Assembly: GCF_004345615.1 (NCBI RefSeq)
Contig: NZ_SLWK01000008.1
Coordinates: forward strand, 62,001 to 126,000
DNA from: Natronoflexus pectinivorans
GTDB lineage: Bacteria; Bacteroidota; Bacteroidia; Bacteroidales; Marinilabiliaceae
Direction: 5' to 3'
DNA: 64,000 nucleotides
Both the position numbers and the translations under genes were made by a program. This document shows, piece by piece, positions 1 through 12,200 of the stretch. The notes under the pieces are model-generated. The model did not search any database and had not been told where the DNA came from. It saw only the letters and a program-made list of their open reading frames with translations. Position 1 is the first letter of the stretch; every line of letters starts with the position of its first letter.

Positions 1-2635
1 GTACGGAGGGGCTGCCAATTTTACCATCAGCGACCGATATCCGCTCATGAGAGGATTGGTTATTAGCGGTAGTGGAATTAAGACGCTGCCAAATACCACC
101 ATTACCATTTGTGAAGATTTGGAGGTCAACTCAGGAACGCTTAAAGTATCACATTTTGGTTTAGGGTCATCCATAAAGAATACCTTTATTAATGGTGACT
201 TAATAATAAATGCAGGAGCTGTTCTTGAAACTGATGCCAATGAGCATATATATCTTAAAGGTAACTTAACCAAAAATGGAACCGGGAATTTCCGAAATCA
301 ATTCAGTGGTCAACGATTTATTTTTGATGGTTCCCAACGGCAATATGTTTACGGACAACTGTCGGGTAATAATCAGCGATTCTTCGATTTGGAAATCTCT
401 AACCCAGCCGGTGTTGAGTTTGATAACAGTGCCGAAGTGGCCAACTATTTTCATAATGTGAATGGAAATGTAGTTGTGCCCGATGGACATCAGTTTGTTT
501 TGAGCAAAACCGATGGACTGGTTAATCCGCTTTCAGTCAATAGTTTTGTGGAAGGGGTTTTGAGTAGAAATATGGTTGGTGGTAGCGCCCATGCTGTTTT
601 CAATGTTGGTAAAAACGGACAAAATCGAATAGTTTCCATTACCAATCGATCAGGAGGAACTGCTTATTGGGCGGTTGAGTATATTGACTCAGGTTATGAA
701 CATGAAGAGCTTGCCGGCGAAATTGAACGGGTAAGTACTCTTGAACATTACCTGATTCAAAGCCCTGGAGCACGCACGGCAAATGTTACATTGCCTATAA
801 ATCCTGTCGACCCGGTGGTGACTAAAACATTTGATTTACAGGGTTTACGGGTTGCTAGGTGGAATGGTTCTGCATGGGAAGCTGCTACCGGAGGAGTTGC
901 CATTACAGGTGATAGAAACGAGGGAAGTGTAACTTCTAATCCTGCTATTGCCCACGATGGAGCCGTTCAAAGATTTATTTTGGGAACCATAGAAGAAATG
1001 GCCTATTTTTGGACTGGGAATATAGACAATAATTGGTTTGTAGGAGGTAACTGGGATGAGGGTATTATTCCCAATGCTTCGGTTAACGTGGTTGTTGATG
1101 AAAGTGACAATGATCCCGTTATTGAAGGTTCTTCTTTGGCTAATGCCCGTGGATTGGTCGTCAGGGAAGATGCCATTCTACGCGTAAAACCAGGCGCGCA
1201 ATTAACGGTTCATGGTGATTTGGTTGTTGAGCAGCCCGGAGGACTTACTATCGAAAGTGAAACTGGCATAGGGAATATGGCCTCCATCATCACCCAGGGA
1301 GCAGTTACCGGATTGGCCAATATCAAACTGACTGTGCCTAAGGAGCAATGGTTCTATTTGGGCAGTTCCATCCAGAATGCCACCTTTGGCAATTTCAGTC
1401 CAGGAGCACAAGGCTCAGGAACCTTGGTCAATGTATACCGCGACCGTTGGTATTCAACCTTCACGCAACACCATGGAACCGCTATGCGAGATATGGAAGG
1501 AGTGGCTGTGTATTATCATAAAACTAACGATGAGGATAATTTTATGGAATTATCCTACTCCGGGGTTCTTAATACCGGAGAAATTGAGCGAACATTCTTG
1601 GAGAATCGTTACCAGCTTATGGCTAATCCATATCCCAGTTTTATTAATTGGCAAATCAATACGGGCTGGAATAGGGAGCATTTTGAGCCAACCATTTGGT
1701 ACAGGGCATTAATTGGAGAGGCGATGACATTTGTGACATATAACCGTTCAGCAGTTCCTGGTGCCCGAGTGGCACTTTATCCTACAGGCGAGAGTTACAA
1801 CGAGGAGGAGATGGGGCTGATTCCACCTATGCAGTCAGTTTATGTTCGTCCGTTGGGAGCCAATCGCACCATTACCATCAATAATTCTGCCCGCTCGCAT
1901 GGTGTTGACGATTCACGCCTTAAAAGCAGTGAAAGTTCCTATGGTGATGTTATTCGCATCACGGCCGATAACGGACTCTCTCGTGATGGCGCAGTGATCT
2001 ATTTTACTCGCCATGCATCGGAAGGTATTGATGAGGGCGACTCCGAAAAATATCGCAACAGCGATGATCGTGTGCCTGAAATATTTACCCGGGTAGGGGA
2101 GACAGAGATGGCCATCAATGGTTTGCCTGAACTGAATCAGCCTACCAGAACCATTCCGTTGGTTGTTCGCAATCGGGTTTCAGGAGATGTAACGCTCACG
2201 TTCGATATGAGTTATTACTATGGGATGCATTCTGTTTACCTGGAGGATCGCGACACTGGGGCTTTTATTCATGTTACTGCTGGAGGCGAGTATGTTTACA
2301 CGGTGAGCGAACCGGGCGAGAGGGATGATCGATTTGTGCTTCACTTCTACATGGTCTCCACTGATCTGGAACCGGAGATGGAAGATCCAAATGCAGCCGC
2401 AGGTATTCGTATTAACGGCGTTGCCGGAAAAGTTTTGGTCAGCATCGATTCGCAATTGCTTCAAATGGGCGATGCCAACATTGAGGTGTTCTCCATAGAA
2501 GGTCAGAAAGTAAGCGAAACAAAGGCTCAAAGCAGTCGTACGTTGGTAGTGCTTCCACGCACCAGTGCCATATTCATCGTACGTGTAACTGCCGGCGATG
2601 TGGTGAAGAGTGAGCGGGTAGTGGGAGTGCGGTAA
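1..2635 (+). CDS. Large secreted adhesin-like protein with T9SS-type C-terminal tail (5' end outside window)
   Basis: The reading frame is open from base 2 with no start that makes sense, so the gene begins upstream of the window. The visible part contains beta-helix-like, Asn/Gly-rich segments. A unit at about nt 1003-1240 begins with FWTGNIDNNW and GGNWDEG, the same SGNWN-type module seen repeatedly in the next gene. The last ~435 residues (from nt ~1340) are about 93% identical by eye to the end of the next gene. The C-terminal ~75 residues (INGVAGKVLVSI, NIEVFSIEGQKV, IVRVTAGD) have the three-strand look of a type A T9SS sorting domain, so the product is probably exported through the T9SS and surface-attached or released. 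Function beyond adhesin-like is not assignable. It is followed by a terminator-like hairpin and the same 3' flank as its paralogue. Confidence 0.8.
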   Translation, partial: YGGAANFTISDRYPLMRGLVISGSGIKTLPNTTITICEDLEVNSGTLKVSHFGLGSSIKNTFINGDLIINAGAVLETDANEHIYLKGNLTKNGTGNFRNQFSGQRFIFDGSQRQYVYGQLSGNNQRFFDLEISNPAGVEFDNSAEVANYFHNVNGNVVVPDGHQFVLSKTDGLVNPLSVNSFVEGVLSRNMVGGSAHAVFNVGKNGQNRIVSITNRSGGTAYWAVEYIDSGYEHEELAGEIERVSTLEHYLIQSPGARTANVTLPINPVDPVVTKTFDLQGLRVARWNGSAWEAATGGVAITGDRNEGSVTSNPAIAHDGAVQRFILGTIEEMAYFWTGNIDNNWFVGGNWDEGIIPNASVNVVVDESDNDPVIEGSSLANARGLVVREDAILRVKPGAQLTVHGDLVVEQPGGLTIESETGIGNMASIITQGAVTGLANIKLTVPKEQWFYLGSSIQNATFGNFSPGAQGSGTLVNVYRDRWYSTFTQHHGTAMRDMEGVAVYYHKTNDEDNFMELSYSGVLNTGEIERTFLENRYQLMANPYPSFINWQINTGWNREHFEPTIWYRALIGEAMTFVTYNRSAVPGARVALYPTGESYNEEEMGLIPPMQSVYVRPLGANRTITINNSARSHGVDDSRLKSSESSYGDVIRITADNGLSRDGAVIYFTRHASEGIDEGDSEKYRNSDDRVPEIFTRVGETEMAINGLPELNQPTRTIPLVVRNRVSGDVTLTFDMSYYYGMHSVYLEDRDTGAFIHVTAGGEYVYTVSEPGERDDRFVLHFYMVSTDLEPEMEDPNAAAGIRINGVAGKVLVSIDSQLLQMGDANIEVFSIEGQKVSETKAQSSRTLVVLPRTSAIFIVRVTAGDVVKSERVVGVR

Positions 2636-2679
2636 TTAAACGCAGAGGCGAAAAGACGCAGAGAATAATTTAAGAGTTA

Positions 2680-2722
2680 AAACAATAGAGGGCTTCACGT
2701 TATGTGGGGCTCTCTGTTTTTG
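2680..2722 (+). terminator. Imperfect terminator hairpin after the first adhesin gene
   Basis: The arms AGAGGGCTTCAC and GTGGGGCTCTCT flank a GTTAT loop and are followed by TGTTTTT. Pairing contains bulges. The same element follows the second adhesin gene in a better-paired form. Confidence 0.5.
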
Positions 2723-2759
2723 GTTATGGTTTGTAGTTCAGTTCCTTTCAAACTCTAAA

Positions 2760-2887
2760 CCCTAAACCTTATCTTATATGCCTTATATGGTAAAACCTAA
2801 CCACGGAGTTCACAAAGATTTACACAAAGCCCGCAAAGAGTTCTTAGTGACCTCTGTGTCTTCATTGTGCTCATTGTGGTTAAAACC
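2760..2887. repeat. Dispersed intergenic repeat, family A, copy 1
   Basis: The stretch carries words such as CTTATATGCCTTATATGG, AACCACGGAGTTCACAAAG and CATTGTGGTTAAAACC. Its two ends are roughly complementary (AACCAC against GTGGTT, CACAAAG against CTGTGT-like words), so it can fold as a long weak hairpin. Two other copies lie at 14131-14242 and 16498-16617. The rest of the 2636-3144 gap is AT-rich and shows no gene. Confidence 0.6.
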
Positions 2888-3144
2888 TTCTATCCCTTAA
2901 TATGGTGTAATAAACAAGAAAGTATCACCATGAAATTCTCTGTTTTTCCTTTTGTCAATCCCATTTGTCACTAAAAAATACTCTTTCGTCAAAAGATTTC
3001 TTCATTTTAACTCAATGTTTAAAACTTCTTTTTTGTTACCTGCGTATAAAATATTGTAATGTTTACGCTTTTTAAGTTACTGTTTATTAATTGAATTTAT
3101 CAAAATAACATATCCGTTAATATTCTTAAGTAGCAATTATTTCT

Positions 3145-3152
3145 TAATTTTG
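3145..3152 (+). promoter_or_regulatory. Bacteroidota -7 promoter box before the giant adhesin gene
   Basis: TAATTTTG fits the TAnnTTTG consensus. No good TTTG -33 element was found at the usual spacing. A start site near 3157-3160 would leave the ATG at 3167 almost no leader, which favours the ATG at 3215 as the real start. Confidence 0.4.
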
Positions 3153-3214
3153 ACGGATTTTACTAATTGTTCAATTTTGTTGATTTTATCGTGTTGTATT
3201 TTTATATAAACTAT

Positions 3215-6200
3215 ATGAATAAATTCTACCACTCATCTATTACCATCGGGCAGATGTACCGAATTTTTGTATCCAAAACAGCAGGTTTTGTTGTTACTCT
3301 GTTGTTTTTGTTTGGTTTTGGAGCAGTCGTTACTGCGCAGGAGCAAGTCGTTGAGGAGTTTACTACCAGTGGAACCTGGACAGTACCGCCCGGTGTAACA
3401 GAAATTACCGTGGAAGCCTGGGGTGCAGGTGGAGGTGGGGGGAATCGAACTAGTAATGGATTTGCTGGAGGTGGTGGCGGCGGTGCTTATGCCAGAAGTA
3501 CTGTTATTGTTACGCCTAATACTTCTTTTGATATTGAAATTGGACAAGGAGGTACTTCTGGAGTTAATGGAGGTTCTTCGATTTTTGGTGCAGAAATAGT
3601 CTTAGCAGCTGGGGGGCGCAGTGGATCAAACAATAATCAGAATGGGGCGCTTGGTGGCTCTATTGAGGAGTCATTAGGAGAGTATAGATATAGAGGAGGA
3701 AATGGAGCTACAGGTGGTCAAACAGGAGGATGGTTAAGTAGAGATTTTTCAGGTCCAGGTGGAGGAGGCGCAGGTAGTATCGGAAATGGTTATGATGCTA
3801 CAGGGCAATCTGGAGGCAGTGGTCAAAATGATTACGGTGGTCAGGGAGGAAATAGCGTTGTTGATCGAAGCAATGGAAATTCTGGATCTAACTATGGAGG
3901 AGGTGGTAGTGGAGCATCTTATAGAGGAGGCTGGGGACAACCCGATTCAAGATTCGGCGGTTCCGGTGCACCCGGCCTAATTCGTATATCTTATGTTCCC
4001 GCATATCAGGCTGAATTTATTTCAATGGATATTGGCGATGAAGTATGGGAGGCAGGTGAAACCAGAACAGTTTCAGTTACCGTACGCAATTCAGGACAAG
4101 CAGTTTGGACAGACAGTGATCCCGATATTAATATAGGGATAAAATGGAATGCAGATTCTGATTATCTTGTCCGAACAGATGCTGGAAACTTAGCTCCCGG
4201 TGAAACACGTACTTATGAGCTTACGGTTACAGCTCCAATGGCATTGGGGACTGATAACCTTACATTCGATGTAGTAAATGAAGGGGCATGTTGGTTTGGA
4301 AATAATAATGGAGTTTGCGGTCCCGGCAATACTGTTTTTGTATCTCAGGACATTACCATAGCCCCAGTTGTAAACCGTTACTACAGTTATCAATCTGGCA
4401 ATTGGAATGAAGCCAATACATGGACGCAGGATCCTTCCGGAACACTGTCGGTAAATCCTGGTGTTCCCGGGGAGTATGATTATGTGACCATTCTCAACGG
4501 TCGTGATGTATATATACCGAACAACAATAGAACGGTATTTTCCTTAGAAATCCAGAACGGAGGAACACTTGATTTACGCTCTTCTACCGGGCACAATTTT
4601 GGTGATGTGGGCGGTGAGGGAACCTTGCGTCTGCAAACCAATAATTTCCCCACTGGTGACTTTAGCTTGTTTACATCGGCAGGTGGCGGTACGGTGGAGT
4701 ATTATAATCCTGCTGGTGATTTTACTTTACAACGACTGGAGTATAACAATCTGACGTTCAATTTTGCCAATACTGCACGAACGGTCACTTTAGCAGGGGA
4801 TTTAACTGTAAATGGCAATCTGAATATACCACGAGGTCGTTTCCAGATTGGGAACAATAACGCAGCAAGAACTGTTCAAATTTACGGCAATGTTTTGGTC
4901 GATAACAATGGACGAATTCAATTAGGTACAGGCAATGCCAACCACCGATTTGTTGTGAATGGCGATTTCTCAAACTATGGAATAGTTCGGTTTACAAATC
5001 AGAATAATCCTAATTACACAGGCACGCCCAACGATGGTCGTGCCGATGTGGTATTCAACAACCCGATGGCTGACCAGAATTTATATTTGGCCGGGCAAAG
5101 TGACTTTTATCGCATCGAGATTGAAAAAGGTGTTGACCAGACTTTTGTCCTTAATATTGATGCAACAGCATCAGGTAATTTTAGATTGTTTGGTCGAAAT
5201 GACATCGTCCCTGGTACAAATGCACCAAATATTTTCAACCCCCATGCTTTGGGGCTTCAGGCAGGTACTGTTAGGTTAGGGCAAAACATAGTGATTCCAT
5301 CATTGGCCACAGGTACAACCTATACGGTGGATGAGGATGCCATGTTATGGCTGGATGGTGCGCATGTTACTTTCGGCGCAGGAAATACTGGAGATGGTAC
5401 AACATTATTGTTGTATGGAGCATTAAAGGTTACAGGTAATTCTGTATTAAACGATAACAGTAAACAGGGAATCGTGAGTCGCGCAACTGCCTCAATTATT
5501 ATTGAAGGTGGTGAGGTTTCTACCGAATGTGTTCGTACTTCATATCAAGAGGGCGTCCATCGCGGTGCGTTTAATATGTCGGGTGGAGAATTAACCATTC
5601 GGGCGGTTGATTTGCCTAACCTGGGTGGTATGAATGTTTATCCGGCAATGACATTGCCTTATCCGGATAATACAGTTAATATTTCTGGTGGCGTTATAAA
5701 TATTCTTTCACCTAATACAATAGCAGGTGGTTCCGGAACTAATTTCAGCCTTCTAATTGGTGCCAACCCTGATAATGTAAGTATTACAGGAGGTGAGATT
5801 AATTTAACAGTTCCGAATAACAGAAACGCATTTGTTCTTTCAACAGCTCCTCTTTGGGATTTAAATATAATTTCCGCATCCAATAACAATTCGGCACAAC
5901 CCAGAGCTTACGCCAACAATGCCACCATACCCGGTATTGCTGTGCAGCCTTTGGTTGTTAAGAACAACCTTACACTAGTAAACAGGGGCGTGCTTACATC
6001 AGGTAATGCCAATGCAGATGTTATAGTAGGAGGAAATTTTGTTATTAACAACAACACAATTTACACCCCCGGCACCAACACCACCATTTTTAATGGCAAT
6101 GGGCCACAGGCATTTACCAATAACGGGACTCTTACCAATGGTTTCAACAACCTTGAGTTGGCCGGTAAATCCGATTTAACTTTAAATGGGGCAGCAACGC

Positions 6201-9200
6201 TTGCCATACGGGGTAGTTTAACGTTAGGTAGTGAGACCACCTTGCGCGATAACGGTCGTACCGTCACCGTGGCAGGTAATATCAGCAACAGCGGTACGCA
6301 TTTTAGACCAGTATCCGGTGCCGGTAGAATCGAACTTACCGGAAATGCAGCACAGGTGTTATCGGGCGATGGCAATGGTGTGTTTAATAATCTCTCTGTT
6401 AATAAAAACGGAGGCTCCGTTACTATGAATGCCACAATGGGCGTTAATGGTGATTTACGACTTGTAAGCAATCACCGCTTTAACATTGGGGACAATCTGC
6501 TAAAATTGGGTACTGATGCTAATATTTATAGTGCAGCTACAGGTACTGCTCAGGCATTTAACAATAACAAGATGATTGTAACCGGAGGTTTAATGTCAAA
6601 CGGTGGGGTTCAAAAGCAGTTTTCTAATACCGATGCGTTTCTCTTCCCATTTGGTTTTGTAAATAGTGGTACATTCTATTACATGCCTGCAACCATTCGC
6701 TTTAGTTCAGCACCAACGCAATGGGGAACCGTAACTTCGCGCCCGGTTAATGGTCGCCACCATTTGGCTCAGGGAACAAACAATGCGTTAACAGCTTACT
6801 GGAAAACGAATAGCAGTGGATTTGAGGGCATTCCGGCTAACTCGGTGGTACATACCTATAGTTATAACAATGCCTTTGTACAGGGCAATGAAGATAATTA
6901 TATTCCTGCCGTTTACAATTATGGAACAGCCTGGCGTACCATCAACGATGTAAACCTGGTTAATCAGGCTACCAACGTAATCACCTTTAATGCAGAAAGT
7001 AATGCCAATGGTGATTATACAGCAGGACTGCCTGCAGCTTTTGCTGATATTCCGGTATTGTATTCACGTGCCAGTGGAAATTGGAATCAGAACAATACAT
7101 GGAGTACAACCGGTCACGACGGTGATGCTGCCTCGGTTCAACCCACTGCCAACACAATAGTTGTTATAGGCGAGGGGCATACTGTTACCATGACTGCCAA
7201 TAACGCTTCTGCCGGTGCGCTGTTTATTTCCGATGGTGCTACTCTTGATTTAGTACGTACAACCGGACATAACTTTGCAGCATTACCGGAAGAGACTGTT
7301 ACCGGTAGTGGAACTTTGCGAATTGCCCGAAGTTATTTCCCGAGAGGTGATTTTGGTGAGTTTCTTGGAGCTAATGGTGGTACTGTAGAGTATTATGTTT
7401 CCGGAGGTAATGCTTACACCATTCCTGTTTCTTCTGATGTGACAGGAATACCGCTTACAAACTATCGAAATTTGATAATAAATGCTTCAGGAGCAAACAT
7501 AATACTTCCAAATACCGATTTCACTGTTTATGAGAATTTAGAGATCAAAGGAGCTAATCAAACAAGAACTAATCAGACCAATGCCAGGACTTATACTGTA
7601 AATGGTAATTTGGTTATTGAAGCAGGAACTCTGGTGTATAGAAATGACAGAGCAACAGGTATTATTGTTTATGGAGATTTGAATATTCACTCAGGAGCCT
7701 CATTTACAGTTAGAAACAATGGAACAGTTGTCACCAACACCTTGGAGATATATGGTAGCCTTATTAATAACGGTACTTTTAACATGGTTAATGGTACACG
7801 CAATACGGTGACCTATTTCAGAGGCGAACAAAACGCTTCTATTGAAGGTTCCGGTGCCACATTCAACTTTCACAGTTTGTTTGTTGATAAAGGTTCGGAT
7901 GCCACCCCTGTTCTTACATTAGAATCGAATATTACTACAGCTGTTTCTAACCCATTCCTTACTTTGCTGAATGGAACATTCCGTGTTGATAGAGAAGGCT
8001 TAGTGGTTACCGTTACCGATGGAACTACCAATTTTTCCATCCCATCAACTGCTGCACTTTCGGTTAATGCCGGAACGGTGCGGGTGGCTTATGGTAACAA
8101 CAATGCCAATTTATTGTTGGCAGGTAGATTAGAGGTATTGGGTGGATTGATGGAGATTGGCCAGTCAACGCAAAACCAAAATAACAGCATTGAATATGCT
8201 GCTGCCGGTAGGCCTGAGGTCTATGTCTCAGGTGGTACATTGTATGTAAATGGGCAGATTCGTCGTCCGGCTACAACCACCAGTGGTTCGCTCAATTACA
8301 TTCAAACAGGAGGTGAGGTTATAGTTGCAGGGCGCAACCGTATGGCGTCACGCGGATTGCTGGAAATTGCCAATTCAGGAAGTTTGTTCAATACATCTGG
8401 AGGTACACTTACACTGATGCGTCCATCTGCGGCTGCAACTACTTTTGGAGATTTATATCTTCGTCCGGAAGCGCATGATGTAAAAGGAGGCCTCATTCAG
8501 CTTGGAGCCACTGGTAATGCAGCTGGTTACAGCTTTGCTGTTCAATCTTCAGCTCCGTTGTGGAATATGACGGTTGGAGCCAATACAGGGCAGACGGCTT
8601 CATTGGCAGTGTTGCCATTGACTATTAAGAATGAGTTGACTATTGCAGGTAATTCTGTATTTATGGCCAATGGTCTGGATGTGGAATTTGCAGGTCATCT
8701 GGTTAATCATAATATTTCGTCCTCTCGCGGCTTAAACGAAGGAGGTTTCAGACCGGGGTCAAACACTCAAATCACACGCTTCAATGGTACAGACAATCAA
8801 TTAATACAAGGCATTGGAACCAATGTTACCAATTTTGCCAACCTTGAAGTGCGTTCTACCAATTTATCCTTGGCTTCAAATTCAGCAATATATGTAAACA
8901 ATAATTTATCTCTCTTTTCGGGTGAGTTTAACGATGGAGGCAATATTGTTGCAGTATCACGAAATGTCCATAATGTTGCAAACCATGTTAGTGGTTCTTT
9001 ATCTGGTGGAATTTCTTTTGAAGGTGCTCAGGCTCAAACCATCTCGGGCAACAATGCTGTGTTCGGGAATGTGTTAATGAACAACAACAATGGAGTCAAT
9101 GTGGTAAACAACATTCGTATTAATGGATTGTTGACTTTTACCGCCGGTTCACTCTATATCAATGATTATCTTCTCACCTTTGGCGAGAGTGCTTCAATTG

Positions 9201-12200
9201 GAGGAACGCCTGACAATCGCCGCATGGTGATGCTCAACGGAGTTCTTTCCGACCAGGGTGTTCGCAAGCTGTTTGCCGCAGTTGCCTCCTCAGAGTTTCT
9301 GTTCCCAATTGGTGTGCATGGAAAATATACCCCGGCAGCTTATACCCTGTTGGCGAATAATGCTCCGGGAGCAATTACCATCAGGACTGTGAATGAAAAG
9401 CACGCTGCTGTAAATGACCCTGACGCCAATGAACTGGCTTACTACTGGAGTGTGAGGGCAGAAGGCTTTGGAGGATTGTCGGTGAGTCACAGATACCATT
9501 ATAATCAGGATGATGTAAGGGCTGACGAATCCCAGTATGTGGGTGGGCGATATGACTATGAAAATTATACATGGTATAATTTAGGTGACGTGGTGGACGC
9601 GTCTGCCAACACCATTGCATTTACCGGCGATTACATTACCGGTGAATATACTGCCGGGTATTCTCCTAATTTTGTCACCAAACCCATTTTGTACAGCCGT
9701 CAATCAGGTAACTGGAACGATGTCAATACTTGGTCAGAAACTCCGGGTGGCACTGCTAGTGGTTTAACGCCTGATGGAAATCCGGTTATCATAAGCTCTG
9801 GCCATGTGGTGACATTGGATGCAGATAATGCATATTCATATTCAGTAGAGATTGATGGAACCTTAGATGCAGGAACTACGCTTTATCACAACTTAGGTCA
9901 TATTTTTGGTGATGGAACCCTGGCTCTTAATTCAACATCAGAAGGGATATTTGTTCTTCCCGGTGGGCGATTTGATGATTTCTTTGAGAATTCATCAACT
10001 ACCATCGAGTTTAAGGGAGATAACACTGCCAACCTTCCGCTAAAACCGGGTAACGTTTATAAGCCTTATCAAAATGTGGTGCTCTCCGGCTCCGGTGTTA
10101 AGAATATCAGTGCTGAGGATATGAAGATTAATGGTAATCTGACTATTCGTAATGGAGCGGTATTAAATAATTCCAATCATAATCGAACCATCTACGTGGG
10201 TGGCGACTGGATTAATGAAAACACTTCCGAAGGAGGATTCATTGCCGGGCGCGGTACCGTTGTGTTCGATGGTAATCGTACACAAAGCTTTAACGTGCGT
10301 GTTAACGAGAACTTCTATAATTTAACCAAGAATACCACAGGTATTCTTGATTTGATGGAGAGTTCAGACGGTGCTTCGTTGGTTGTCTCAAATAGATTGA
10401 ACTTAACACGTGGTGTTATTCACAGCTATGACAATAATGTGGTTCACATCACCAATACGGCATCGAATGCCGTATCAGGTGGGAATAGTAATTCTTATGT
10501 TGATGGGCCACTTACTAAACGTATTTTGTCGGGTCACTCTTTTACGTTCCATGTAGGAAATGATGGCCGCCACGGCCTTATGGCCGTGATGAATACCCAG
10601 GGTGGGGCTTCTCCTGCCGACTGGACGGTGAGATACATCAATAGTAATCCGTTACCACGTGATGAGGAGAACCTCAACACCCCAATTACATCGGTGAGTA
10701 ATAACGAACATTGGGTTGTAACGCGTCCAACAGGTGCTTCGGCGAATGTTCAATTGCGATGGGATGACATCTCTTATCCGGGTGTTACATCAGATGCTTC
10801 ATTGAGAAACCGACTGAGGGTTGTGCAATACAATAACGCAGAGGCCAAGTGGAGCGAACGAGGACAAACTGTTAGCGCATCAGGTAAAACGGTTTCTACT
10901 ACCAATCGTGTTTCCACCAATGATTATATATTTACACTTGGATTGAGTGGGGTAACAGCCACCATCACTGACTTTACTTCAGTTGAAATATGTAATAACG
11001 GGGAAGTGGCTTCTATTCCTGTTGCTTTAACGGGGGTTGCACCATGGACATTAACTTATCGTGTGAATGGTTCAGGAACTCATAATTTTACGCAAACAGG
11101 TATTACCTCTTCTAATTATATGATTCAATTAACCGGGGATGATTTGGCAGGTGCCGGTAACTATTCTGTGTCTTTGGTTTCTGTCTCAGACCAATCTGCT
11201 GCAGGTATTGCCAACGCTGGTTCGGTTGATTTAACTGTTCAGGAGACATTTGTACCGGTAATTTCAGGAGCTGCCATGGTTGGGCAGAATGAAACCCGCA
11301 GCTATTCTACTCCACAAAATGGAACCAATACTTATGTCTGGAGTTGGGTTGGGGCAGCAGCTGGATCAATTGAATCACCTAATGCAGCTTCAACCAATGT
11401 GAATTTTGGAAGTAGTAACGGAACTTATCAGCTACAGGTAACGGAAACCACTGACGGATCCGGTTGTCAGGTTTCTACATTGTTTGAGATTCAAGTGACG
11501 AATATTCCTGTACCAGACATTGATCCTAAGGAACCTAATATTTGTCAGGGAGCTACTGTAACTTATACCACAGCAGCCATATCAGGGAATCAATACCGTT
11601 GGACTGTTGAAGGAGGCACCATTCAAACGTCAAATGCCACAACATGGAGAAATGTTGCATCCGGGGGGAACTCAATAACTGTGTTGTGGGACACTCCCGG
11701 TAATGGAAGTGTTAGTGTGGAGGAGAGAATTGGAACAACAAGTGTACAAGGTGAGACCTCGTTTGATTTAGTTATAAGCCCTGCGGTGAATGCTCGCGAT
11801 ATATCTGTAACAGACACAGAAGTTTGTGATGGAGGTGGTACTTATGTTAGGGTGGAATCTTCTGAGTTGAATGTTTCCTATCGCCTCAGGAATCTTGCAA
11901 ATGGAGCATACATGGGACCATCAGAAGGTGGTATAGGTGGTGATTTATTATTGCCAACGGGTAATTTGTATAACGATCAATCATACAACTTGGTGGTGGT
12001 TGCATTTAACCTAGCGTGTGAACTGGAAATTCCGGTTCCTTCAATTTCTGTATCAGCTCCTTTAGTTGTGTCATTGGCAAGCGATGCGGTAGATAATCAA
12101 TTCTGCGTTGGTACAGAAGTCATATTTACAGCCAATGCTTCATTTGATCATTATGCTTTTTATATAGATGATTTTGAAATGCAAAGTGGTTCAAATAATG

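Noticed and set aside
3167-3214. ATG at 3167 as start of the giant adhesin
   Set aside because: It would add a hydrophobic 16-residue piece before the normal signal peptide and lies almost on top of the predicted transcription start.
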